NCBI RefSeq assembly: GCF_034702125.1 | Contig: NC_085874.1 | Location: 555,001 to 619,000, forward strand | Direction of reading: 5' to 3' | Source: Engraulis encrasicolus | Lineage: Eukaryota; Chordata; Actinopteri; Clupeiformes; Engraulidae | DNA length: 64,000 nucleotides | In this document: positions 53,846-64,000 of the stretch, one piece after another | How positions within the stretch are numbered: the stretch's first letter is position 1 | Layout: every line of letters starts with the position of its first letter | The notes under the pieces: generated by a model | The model's database searches: none | What the model saw: the letters and a program-made list of their open reading frames with translations, nothing else | Told to the model about the DNA's origin: nothing | Program-made: the position numbers and the translations under genes

Positions 53846-56800
53846 ATGTCCGATGTCACCAAGACCATCCAGAAATGGCACGCAAGTTTCAGAAAAGGCA
53901 CGGACTTTGATTCGTGGGGACAGTTAGTGGAAGCAATTGATGAATATCAAATGTAAGTTGCAAAAAGACTGCTTAATAATGTATGATGCTCACAACAGGC
54001 TGGACAGCACATGAATAGGTTGCTGCAGAAAACGGGAATGCTGTTTTCGTTTTCTGCTGTGATGTGATACCCAGTGCCCAGTCCATGGTTATCCCTACGT
54101 GGACAAGGGCTTTACAGCACGAACGTGTTGATATCACTGCGTAAACACAGGCAAAGTAGCACTACTAGGCATGCCTTAGCTATGTGATGCTGTCTCGCCT
54201 GCATCTTGGTGCTTCGGGATACTGAATGCTTTGTTTTGTAGATAATTGTAATGTTTATGTATCCAGTGCTTCCTCAAACAAACCCAAGTTGATGCATAGT
54301 AGACCATCTCAAGTCGCTAAAACGAAATTAGGCGCCACACCCTCTCATTGGTATGGGTGGAACTTTTAGTTTGCATGACAAATATGTCATGTAATTTAGG
54401 GTGTCCATCAAAACGCTGTTCATGTACATAAGCCGTGGGAGGCATGCATTAACTAGCCATGTATGGGTGAGTTTTGTTGTACACAAACAAGTACTTTTGG
54501 CTCTGTTGCGTAGGCTACTCTGTCGTGTATTTTATTGGGGCCAGAAGATGGCGGTAGAGCACCAGAAGAAACCAAACTAATACACCGTATTCAGGATTTT
54601 TCATCAGCTTTGTCAAGAATGTATTCTGCTATTTATTCTTCCAAGAGAGAAAGACAATAGGCTATTGTAAATTAATTAGAATGTTATTTTCTATAGCCTA
54701 TCTCTTGCAAATCAGTCGAATTTGCTATCTGACAGCATGAATAGACTTTTTGTCGTTTTAAGAATAAGATGAGCTAAAACAAATAATTTTAAAAAGAAAG
54801 AAAGAATATGATGAGCTCATTGTTATCTGTTGCAAACAGCTTAAATTAATATTTTCATCTCTCACCTTTATTCAGACTTGCAAGGCAACTACAAAAAGAG
54901 GTTCAGTCCACAAATTCGCATGATTTTTCAGAGGAGCAAAAGGTTTGTTCTTCATGTGTTTTATCTTAGTTTATTTTATATTTCTCATTTTGTGAGGTAT
55001 TTTTCAAAACCATTGTTTGATATATTATAACCCGTTGACAGTGATCTACATCACGTTATGGCATTGATTATGAGGACAGTGTTTTGATACAATATTGTGA
55101 TCATACTATAATGTCATTTCCTTTTTTTTAAAAAAACAGAGAACCATTGGGAAATTCGCAACATGTCTCGAATTGAGAAGTGCATCTCTACAAGTATGTT
55201 AACTTTCCCTAGTTAGTACATAGAATGCTTTGTATGTAAACACTTACCAACACTGTCACACACACTTTGCTACATCTCGCGGACTGCATTTTCTTGTGCA
55301 TATCTTGTTTGCTGGATTTGTTTCATTTTATTGAACGTGTAGTAGAATGTAATTAAATCATAATGCACGTGTAATATGATCGAATTTTATTTGATATCCA
55401 TCCAGTGTGAATGCATTTGCATGCCCTCGAGGGTCATGAGGAATGAAAGGGGGAGAAGACCCCTACCAAGCCTAAACGTAGCAAAGATGCCAGCTGCAGT
55501 TTCCTTAAAAATATATAGGCATATTTTTGCATTTGACTTCTGCCTTCATTAGGTCTACCTTCATTCAAGAATTTTGCTCATGTAAATTAATTCATACACA
55601 AACAGATAGGCTATAGCCTATATAATATCATATATATAATATGAAATATGTATATATATAATGTTATATTGTGTATTTATTTATTGAAATGCTACTAGAC
55701 TTCATTGCACTAGTCTAGAACTGGTCTACCTTGTCTGTACTGCATGCTGCAAGTTTCATCACCTAGTATGAAACCCACAATTGCAGCGTCATGAGCAAAT
55801 GTCTAGTCAGTTTCAAAGAATGTATGATTTCTAGCTCGTGGTGTGAAAAAGTAGGCCTATTTATTTGAATATTTCACGAAAAAAAAGAACTGAACTGAAC
55901 TTTGAACTAGTTCACAATTAAAATTGTGAACTTTGAACGTGAACTGTTCACTTTGAGCATCTATGAACTGAACTTGAACTAGTTCAGAAAATCTGTGAAC
56001 TGGCACAACACTGTGTACATTAGGCTACACAGTATGTGTGATGCAATGTGATTTTTTTACCTAAATGTGTGTGAAGAGCACGCAGTCCAAACAGGGGTTC
56101 AATAATAGTACTGTATAATGTTTTTTAATATATATATACAGTTGATATTATTAGCCCCCCTCCTGAAATTAGACATTTCTCTTGATTTCTCAGTGAGAAT
56201 AACCATTATGAACTGTTTTATGTTATTCTGGAAACAAATACACTGATGGAGATAATATCCAATGAGTTGAATTTGGATTTTTCCATTTTCACAATGAGTT
56301 TAAACAAAAAGGTTAAAAATGGCAAGGACAAAATTATTACCCCCCTTATCATCAATAGTCAATAAAGTGCCATTTATGAACCAAAACTGACATCAGACTC
56401 TTTGATGAGTTGTTAACCATGTTGGCACATGCCCTACCAGGGATTTTGGCCCATTTTTTCATTGCCAATAGTTAAGCTGGTCCAAATTGCATGGATGTTG
56501 AGGATGGACATTCATTTTCAGCACTCCTCAAAGACTATCTAAAGGATTGAGATCTGAACCACACCATGACCATGGTTTTAGTATCCTCGAAGAACATTTG
56601 AACAATTGTTTTTGGGTTATTACTTTATTGAAAGAACCAGTGAAGATCTTAGCTTCCTATATGAGCAAAATTTTGGAAGGTCACCTTCCACATTCTATCA
56701 TAATCTTCTGTTTGTATGGTGCCGTACACCCAAACAAGGTTTCCTATTGCTGAGGCTGCCACAGAATGATGCTTCCACCACCATGTTTAATTGTGGAAAC

Positions 56801-57742
56801 CATGTTATAAAGTTTTACGGACTATCCCTTTCTTCACCTGACAGAAGCAGAATTCATGCATCAAAGCAGGTGCAATTGAATCTCATCAGATGAAAGCAGG
56901 GACTTTCAAAACAAATGTTTGACTTTCAAATGTTCACAGGCAAAGCTCAATAACACTCTGATATGCACCACCTTTAGTAAAAGGGTTCTTCTGTGATGAT
57001 GGCCCCAAAGCCCAATATGATGACAAGCCCTAACAGCTGTCTTTCTTGAAATAAAAACTCCAGGTGAGGCCAGGTCAATAACAATCATCTAGGCAGGTGC
57101 CCAATGCTTCTTTGGTCTAATGAGACTAAGCAGTTTCCACAGTTACACATAGTGGTGGGGGCATCACGTTTTTAGACTGTTATTCAGCCTCAGACACAGG
57201 GAATCTGGGTCTGGATCTGGATTGCTGGGTCCTCCAACAACATTGTAACCCAAAGTAAACATTTAAATTAGTTTAGAGGTTCTTCAAGGACACTAAAACC
57301 ATGATACTGGAATGACCTGCTCATAGTCCAGTCCTCAATCCCACTGAGAGTCTGTGGCAAATGTCTATGCTCAGCATCCATGCAATTTGGACCAGCTAGA
57401 ACACTTTGCAGTGAAGAAATGGGCAAAAATCCCTAGTGGGGCATGTGCCAATCTAGGTAAGAACTGATCAAATTGCCTGTTGTCAGTTTTGGTTCATAAA
57501 TGGTGTCATATTGACTATTAATGATCAGGGGGCTAATAATTTTGTCCTTGTCATTTTTGCCCTTTTTTGTTTAGACTCATTGTAACGGTAGAAAAATGCA
57601 AATTCAACTCATTGGACATTATCTCCATCAGTGTATTTGTTTCCAGAATAACAGAAACGGTTCATGATGGTCATTCTCACTGAAAAGTCAAGACAAATGT
57701 CTAATTTCGGGAGGGAGACTAATAATATCGTCCTCAACTGTG

Positions 57743-57782
<40 letters not shown>

Positions 57783-60700
57783 TGTATATGTATATCTGAA
57801 GAGTTCAGATGCAAAACCCCCTAAGTGCCTTTTCAGAAAATAATCTTAATTCTTTTTTATTTAATACAAAGCTATCAAAATTGCATTTTTTAATTTTATT
57901 TATGTAATATAACTATTTATGTGTATTATGAAGTACATAAATGTAAACCAAACCAACAACAGGGTTCTCTAAAAATATAGAAGTGCAGGTCTATATATAT
58001 ATGTGTGTGTGTGTGTATATATATGTATGTGTGTGTATATATATATATATATATGTGCAGGAATAATATAAATGTAATAATAATGTGTTTCATTTCCAAA
58101 CGTGTGTAGAGCACGCAGTCCGAGGAAGAGTTTAAGTTGGAGGATCTGAAGAAACTGGAACCAAGTGAGTATCCCAGGAAAAGGCTGTAGGGATGGCTAG
58201 ATGAGTATCCCAGGAGACAGCTATAGGGATGGCTATTAGGGATGGCGAAAATTGAAAAAACTCTTAACCGGTTTCTGAGACTCATTAACCGGTGATCTTA
58301 AATTATACAGCGTTCGCGTGCCTGATTTGCACAGCACTGATTTTTAAAAAAATGTATTTTTCACATAAGCCTCTTTTTTTGCTGCATAGACGGGACCTGC
58401 CATGTCCAGTCGCTGTTGCCAGATGGAAAATGCTGAATTATCGTACTAAAACCTCAAAATTATCGTTTTTTGGGAGGAAATGAGCCTTCATCTATGATGA
58501 TACACCTCTATATTTTAGATTTGAATAACTTAAAACAAACCTGTTTTTGCCACATTTTCAAGAATCAGTGACCTTCTTTCTACAGAATCTAACTAATGAA
58601 ACAAAAACACACATACTTTGCACACACAAAAATACAGTGTTTATGCTAGATGCCATTGGCTTGAGAGGGCTATTTATTTAGCTAAATTTTTGTAATAATT
58701 AGGCCACTTTCGCCGCCCTCAGATTACTGTCACCACCGTCAGTTCTTAAATTTGCCATTACTTTAATAATTCAACAACTCCTAAGGAAAATGTTGAAAGC
58801 ATTAATTTAAAATGTCCGAAACTCCTTCTTACGGTGGTGACTTAAGCCTACACGAATAGTTGTGAAATAACAAAAATTTGTTTGTTCTATTTAGGCATTA
58901 AGTAAGCATTGTGTGACGGCACATTTTTAAAAATTAGAACACATGAAACGGTGTTAAAATAGAACAAAAGTGAATTTTCAACATTTAAAGGCATATGTGT
59001 GAACCAAAAAATACACATAATCACTTAAAGGGACAGTTTGGTCAATTTCAACATGCAGTTGTATTGCTCACGCTACCCTTGACTTGTCAGTACCTGATGA
59101 TGCCACATTTTTCGGCTCAGCCCTTTCCGAGATATGAGCAATTCTAATGGGGGCAGCGTTTGTTTACATTTTTAAAAAATGAAACATAGGCCAACTCCAA
59201 ATATTTTCCCAAAAGGTATTGCTGTTTGCTAGTTGTCTGCTGATGTTTTATAACCTTTTGAATGTTTTTGGGAATAAATAAAAATGTTTTTTTGAAATGT
59301 AAACAAAGAGCTGCCCCCATTACAATGACCAGGATCTCGGAAACGGCTGAAGAAGAAGAAAAAAAAATCTCAGGCACTGACAAGTCCAGGGTAGTGTGAG
59401 CATTACAACTGCATGTTGAAATTGACCAAACTGTCCCTTTAAGAACTCCAGATACTTATGCAACCAAATCAATACATTTTTAATTGCTTTTAATTGTGTC
59501 TGACGGTGTTGACAAAAAACAAGGTATGATCGGAGAAAAACCTGATTTCTGAAAAAAATACAAAATGGGGAGATTGGCCTTGTGCATTTCTGGAAAGCCA
59601 AGACCTTAGTCTACAAGGATATACCATATTATTTTGCAATTCACTTGGGCTTTTTCTTTCAAGATTGCAACCTGTTTTAGCCACTTTCTGAAGAATCAGT
59701 GGTCTGTTATTTCCTTTTGTGCTGTGTCATTCTTTTTTTCCTTTTTTTCTGCTTACAGTCATAAAGAATATACTCACGTATAACAAAGACTTTCCTTTTG
59801 ATGTTCAACCTGTGCCTTTAAGGTAAGATATTCAGCAAATTAAAAAAATACATGTTTTCCCAGGTGTGATCTTTGATGGAGTGTCAATGTACTCCTCCAA
59901 CTTCTGCAGTTGTGTGTATGTGGGATTTACTGTCATTGAGAGAAACTCTGTGCCACAGCACAGACATATTAATACATAATTACCATGTGCAGGACACTGA
60001 CTCACACAAAAGCAGAATGTTCAAATGTGTGTTATTTATTTACAATGACACAACTGATGGATTAAGTTGCATGTTACTAGAAGAACCAAAAAGTATGCGA
60101 CATGTAAAAAGAGAAAAGCTTTTTTTGTATGAAAAAAGCTACAAATAAACCACTTAATCCACAATTCTAGACAAAGTACAGCACACATTAACCCAGTCAA
60201 CACAAATAGCCATGAATCTAACATGTCCGAACCACGGCCACATGACCACATGACCGAACCACGGCTGAAGTGCCCTTCAGCAAGGCACCTAACCCCCGCA
60301 CTGCTCCCCGGGCGCCGCTCAGCAGGCAGCCCACTGCTACGGACTAGTGTGTGTACTTCAATGTGATTGACTAGTCAAAATGGGATAAAGTGCAGAGAAA
60401 GAATTTCCCCTAGGGGACCAAAATTGTCTCCAATTGGCTTCGTTATTAACATGTCTCTGTGTCCTACAGGAAAATTCTTGCACCCGGAGAAGAGGAGAAT
60501 CTGGAGGTTGAGGAGGAGGAGGAAGACAATGCCACAGGAGCCAGCTCACCCGAGGCCTACCTCTCCCGCGTGCCAGGTACTACTTATGTAGATATAGATT
60601 TAGGTTGTGATCAGAACAATTTTTTTTACAAGTCCACTGAAAATGTGAACGTTTTCCGTAGTCATTACTGGACATATGGAAATCCGCTTGTGACGTGAAG

Positions 60701-61858
60701 CGCATTTTTTGCCTTGAGTTTAACTTTTTTGTCCTCAATCTGCCTAGGGCAGGCAGAATATCCACATTCCGCCTTCTGCTAATAGTCGGCGTGGAATATG
60801 CTCACTTTTATTAACAAACATTAGAAAAAAATCTACGTCATACCATAAACTCTGTGCAATTGCGGCCTTAGAATCGTACAAGTATTTGACCTTTGGCTTG
60901 AGGAACCTTGATCCGGTCACGCAGAGCTCCTAAAGTCGAATGCAGATAGAGGATTTGTCATATACAGTAGCAGCAGAGAAGCTCGTTGGTTTAGTATTCT
61001 CTATTTCCCATCCAAGCTATGGTTCATTAAGAGTTGTGTTCAGGACTCTACATCAACACCCACTAACTAACCAAATGCTGGTGAAAATTAAGTTTGGCTG
61101 GTAGAAAAGTAAAGTTACTAGCCACTTTGACTGGTAGTGGGTGTATGTTTGGCTAGTAAGATAGCATCTACCAGTCATATTGGCTAGTGATGGAAAAAAG
61201 TTGCTGTATAGCCCTGTTTGTGTTGATATACATGTAGACCTATTTTACCATTACAACATATTTATATTCAGTTACCTGTAGCCATTTACCAAACACCTGT
61301 GTGGACGTTGCATGATGGTGCTGCAATATGTGTGTTGTTCTGTGCCCATGTTAAGACCCTCACGTGTTCTCTTCTTCTCTTCCTTTCTCTCTCTCTCTTC
61401 TTTTTCCTGTCTGCCCATGGCGTGCATGGCTTCACTGTTCTGTCTTCACTGCCTGCCTGGCTGCCACTGTCAGCTTTGCAAGGTATGCCCGTGCGTGTGT
61501 GTGTGTGTGTGAGAAGAGTGAAATGAGTCGGAATAATCCGTTGAGTTCTCTTCCGTTCAGTCATTACTACCATCATGTTCCACCACATGCTGTCACTGAG
61601 TTAAAGTAAACAGAGGGGCTTCTGTTGAGCTAGAGATAGTACATCCTCCTCTTGTGTTCCCTCTGGTTGAGTGTCTTAAGCTAATGGGAGAGGAGATGGG
61701 GGTTGAAACGAATGCCGCTTAACATTCTGTCGCAGGTACTCTCCTGCCAAGGCTACCGTCGGAGCCAGGGATGACACTACTCACTCTGAAGATAGAGAAG
61801 ATTGGTCTGAAGGACGCAGGGCAGTGTATAGACCCCTACATGACCGTCAGTGTGAAAG
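53846..61858 (+). CDS. aida: aida, axin interactor dorsalization-associated protein (exons 1-7, 3' part outside window)
   Basis: AIDA binds Axin and blocks Axin-driven JNK activation, acting in dorsoventral patterning in zebrafish (known of the family). Coding exons read from the sequence are 53846-53952, 54876-54942, 55140-55193, 58110-58164, 59759-59822, 60470-60576 and 61736-61858. All have AG acceptors and GT donors with matching phases and give 192 uninterrupted codons plus one base. Recognisable blocks include FDSWGQLVEAIDEYQ (exon 1), TCLELRSA (exon 3), FKLEDLKKLEP (exon 4), PFDVQPVPLR (exon 5), ILAPGEEENLE with an acidic run (exon 6), and LPRLPSEPGMTLL followed by GLKDAGQCIDPY (exon 7), which begins the C2 domain. 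Human AIDA has about 306 residues, so roughly 114 C-terminal residues are missing. The start has an A at -3 and fits the family N-terminus (MSDVTKTIQKWHASF). Intron 3 holds an inverted Tc1 element, intron 4 a TTAA MITE, intron 6 a hAT MITE and intron 7 a LINE tail. Identity is very secure. Confidence 0.95.
56390..57088 (-). pseudogene. Tc1 transposase relic, minus-strand half
   Basis: Minus-strand frames read DLASPGVFISRKTAVRACHH (second HTH region) at about 57010-57075, a degraded SSDEIQLHL near 56870-56890 and TIKHGGGSIIL near 56790. Many stops and shifts; the N-terminus is missing. Confidence 0.75.
57095..57520 (+). pseudogene. Tc1 transposase relic, plus-strand half
   Basis: Begins near the first catalytic region (WSNETKQF, so the Asp is changed to Asn) and runs through a degraded GGG motif (THSGGGI) to the C-terminus. 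It duplicates, in inverted orientation, the region also present at 56390-56890. Confidence 0.7.
57741..58060. repeat. (TA)n / (TG)n simple repeats
   Basis: TATA runs at 57742-57800 and mixed TA/TG runs at 57992-58055 in aida intron 3, between the Tc1 element and exon 4. Confidence 0.93.
58167..58238. repeat. 36-bp tandem duplication at the aida exon 4 donor
   Basis: The unit starting GAGTATCCCAGG occurs at 58167 and again at 58203. The first copy is the +3 onward part of the exon 4 donor; the second copy is preceded by AT, so it lacks the GT dinucleotide. Confidence 0.88.
59029..59438. mobile_element. TTAA-flanked MITE in aida intron 4
   Basis: 410 bp; ends AGGGACAGTTTGGTCAATTT and AAATTGACCAAACTGTCCCT are perfect inverted repeats, and similarity continues inward (TTCAACATGCAGTTGTA). 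Flanked by TTAA at 59025-59028 and 59439-59442. Confidence 0.92.
60205..60425. repeat. Probable teleost interspersed repeat
   Basis: Contains phrases such as GTGCCCTTCAGCAAGGCACC and CACTGCTCCCCGGGCGCCG, familiar from widespread fish repeats. The CCACGGCCACATGACC / CCACGGCTGA start includes a local duplication. Runs up to about 45 bases before aida exon 6. Confidence 0.5.
61041..61216. mobile_element. hAT-like MITE in aida intron 6
   Basis: 176 bp; CAGGACTCTACATCAACA and TGCTGTATAGCCCTG termini with flanks GTTGTGTT and TTTGTGTT (7 of 8). Intact relative of the LINE-interrupted copy at 46363-47241. Confidence 0.8.
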
Positions 61859-62089
61859 GTACAGTGGATGAGCACACAAATATACCACAGTATTAGTAGA
61901 TGTCCTGTGTTGTGTTGTGTTCCCTCTTAATACAGGTGATTTCACTGACAAGCTCGTCTGTCCGACTGAAGCAGTTTGTCTGTGAAGTAGCTAAAACAAA
62001 TACTGTTCATGTGCCAGACCTTTTACCATTTTGAACCCAGGATATCTGCCTGTGGTTAACAGAATCCCATCATGTCCATACATACATGC

Positions 62090-62583
62090 TAGTAATTACA
62101 TACAGCATTACATCTTGGTACACCAGCTGCACACACGACAACAAGAAGATGTTACAGCGCATCATTAAAACAGCAGAGAGAATCATTGGATGCCAACTAC
62201 CCACACTTGAGGAGATCCACCATACACGCTGCACAAACAGAGCATTAAACATCCTTAAAGATCACACACACCCTGGTCACAGGCTCTTCACCATGCTACC
62301 ATCTGGCAGGCGCTTTAGGACTCTGCGTGCCCGCACTACGAGAATGAAGGACAGTTTCTATCCTACTGCCATTAGACTTTTGAACTCAATACGTCACCTG
62401 CCCCCCACTCAATACTTCAGGACTACCGATGCTGTGAGATGCACATGGATTTTTATGGATTTTTATATATTATTTATTTACTGTTAATATATATTTTATT
62501 TTGTGGGCATTTGTGGGTGCTACTAAATATAATCTCGCTATATTTATATAGTGACAATAAAAGTCTCTACTCTACTCTACTCT
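62090..62583 (+). mobile_element. LINE (L2-like) 3' end with (CTCTA)n tail
   Basis: Plus-strand frame reads MLQRIIKTAERIIGCQLPTL, HPGHRLFTMLPSGRRFR and FYPTAIRLLNSI, the reverse-transcriptase ORF C-terminus, then a short UTR with CAATAAAAGT and a tail of CTCTA pentamers ending at about 62583. 5'-truncated; lies in aida intron 7. Confidence 0.88.
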
Positions 62584-62933
62584 ACCCAGGTGAAAAAGTA
62601 CCGGTAGTTCAATTTAGTATAATAGAAACAGGTTGATTGAGAGTGATATGTGTATTTGAAATTTCTGTAGCATTGTAATGACTCTAAATGTCAGTTGTAC
62701 TATGCATGCTAATCACTAATGTGACCTGTGGCTACATTCAATGTACATGTACTGAGAAACATTGTGGATTATAGTATAACATTTATGTCATTTCATGTAC
62801 TTGGGAGTATACTGTAAAACGTACTTCAAGCATACCTGTTAATGTACAAACTGTATTTACAATACTTAATATGATATGCTTTTACAGACTTAAAAGGTTC
62901 CAATGTAGTCCAAAGAAGCATGAAGTTAATATA

Positions 62934-63782
62934 CAGTACAGGCCAAAAGTATGGACTCACCTTTTCATTTAATTAATTCTTTAATTAATTTTTGTGGCTA
63001 TTTACAGAACTTAGTACATTTTCAGGTAGGGCATCAAAACTGTGAAAGAACACCTGTATAATTTTGTGCGTGACAAAAAAATGAAAATATATAAAAAATA
63101 AAAACAATTATTAAAAAAATATATCAAAACTGAGGGCCCCTCGTGTTTCAACAAAGTTATTTTTCGGTCTATTTTCAAGTAAAAATACCCAGTCAGTAGA
63201 GTCCATTTTAATTGATACAAGCAATACAAGACAGATTTTCTTGATCTGATAGTGGTTCACTTGGTCAGCATAGCTGGTTATCTAGGTGAACTAGTGATAC
63301 TAAAAGTGAAAGTGAAAAACCTTGCCAATGATTCCCCCCAACACAGATTTGACCTCTCCAAGTAACTGGCTATGACTCAATATCAGATCAAGAAAATGTC
63401 TGCAAAATGCTTGTATTGGCAAGTGTTAAAAACTAGGTTTTAGGTCTCAAAATTCCAGTTCTACAATGCTAGTGAGTTATTGGATGACTTTAATGCTCAA
63501 TTAAGATTGACATGACTGACTGGGCCTTTTTATTTGAAAATAGACAAAAATAAGCTTAATAATATGTGTGGGGCCATCAGTTGTGCCGTGTTGACGTCAG
63601 GTGGATGGACAGCTGACATTGCTGTTTGACAACAGATAGAATGATATTTTTTGGTAAGCACGATATTCTCCATGTGTTCAAGCACAGTTTTGATGCCCTG
63701 CATGAAAATACACAATGAAAATCCATGAAAATAAAGAGAATGCAGAAATGGGAAGGTGAGTCCATACTTTTGGCCTGTACTG
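62934..63782. mobile_element. Non-autonomous Tc1-like element with an inner inverted repeat
   Basis: Ends CAGTACAGGCCAAAAGTATG and its complement at 63763-63782 are perfect, flanked by TA; the match extends through GACTCACCTT. A second inverted pair, TTTTCTTGATCTGATA around 63224-63262 and TATCAGATCAAGAAAA around 63381-63418, suggests another MITE inside. No transposase is recognisable. Confidence 0.85.
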
Positions 63783-64000
63783 TACTTTTATCAAACTTCA
63801 AGTAACAATAAAATGTCATAGAAGTATACTCCAACACACTCTTTATGCCATACTAATGCATGAAAAGTGTGTTTGGAGCATAATTTCAAAAGTAGGCTTG
63901 TAGTGCACTTAAAGCTTTCCAAAAGCGGTGCCAATTTAGCATCCTCTGTATACTACAAGTGTGCTGAAGTACTGTTTTAGTAGTGCTCCTTAAGTAGCGT
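63783..64000. other. aida intron 7, right edge
   Basis: No exon seen; the next aida exon (C2 domain continuation) must lie beyond the window. Confidence 0.6.

Larger units (their letters stand above)
56139..57740. mobile_element. Inverted (fold-back) Tc1-like element in aida intron 3
   Basis: Starts CAGTTGATATTATTAGCC; the reverse complement of its right end starts CAGTTGAGGACGATATTATT, with about 200 bases of matching subterminal sequence. Both halves contain the same transposase C-terminal region in opposite orientation: the phrase CCATGCAATTTGGACCAGCT followed by GGGCATGTGCCAA occurs on the minus strand at about 56430-56500 and on the plus strand at about 57378-57450. TA-rich flanks. Not a standard Tc1 layout. 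Confidence 0.85.

Noticed and set aside
62883..62930. A TTTTACAG acceptor followed by DLKGS in the correct phase, tempting as aida exon 8 (the family reads DLNG here)
   Set aside because: After four residues the frame loses all resemblance to the conserved IDLTPVQD segment and has no good donor. The match is short enough to be chance next to a Tc1 element.

Overview
The window is nuclear DNA of a ray-finned fish, almost certainly a teleost. The evidence is multi-exon genes with vertebrate GT-AG introns, protein matches to vertebrate AIDA, BROX and FAM177, very dense (GT)n/(GA)n microsatellites, and fish-typical mobile elements: Tc1 elements with long inverted repeats, hAT and TTAA-type MITEs, LINE 3' ends and a tRNA-derived SINE. 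All calls rest on reading the sequence; no database search was possible.

Layout. 1-25 kb is gene-poor, with a microsatellite-rich block (about 1.6-16.4 kb), long purine/pyrimidine tracts, several MITEs and a hAT inserted inside another hAT-type repeat (17.4-19.5 kb). Two short exon-like segments (4575-4638 and 7352-7394) are the only hints of coding sequence there. 25.4-26.7 kb holds a two-exon minus-strand gene for a small MADF-BESS nuclear protein. A tRNA-Ser(GCT) gene lies at 27.06 kb. 29.35-32.9 kb holds a minus-strand FAM177 gene (five exons, best called fam177b from its neighbours). 35.8-52.4 kb holds brox on the minus strand, complete in 12 coding exons (412 aa, C-terminal CSIS prenylation box). 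53.8 kb to the right edge holds aida on the plus strand, exons 1-7 (192 residues); the rest lies beyond the window.

How the genes relate. brox and aida are head to head, with 1.4 kb between their start codons. This interval carries CCAAT-type and CACGTG motifs and is probably a shared bidirectional promoter. fam177 follows brox in tandem. From general knowledge the same AIDA / BROX / FAM177B order and orientation exists on human chromosome 1, so this is an old syntenic block. BROX is an ESCRT-III-binding Bro1 protein, AIDA is an Axin-binding C2 protein and FAM177B has no settled role, so adjacency need not mean a shared pathway.

The most unusual structures are in the repeats. They are a Tc1 element whose two halves are inverted copies of the same transposase end (56.1-57.7 kb), a 1.2 kb TTAA-flanked palindrome inserted in another Tc1 element (40.3-43.1 kb), several nested insertions with readable target duplications, a 35-bp near-perfect hairpin (44.77 kb), and a tandem duplication touching the aida exon 4 donor. 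I found no CRISPR array, prokaryotic system or other clearly new gene system.
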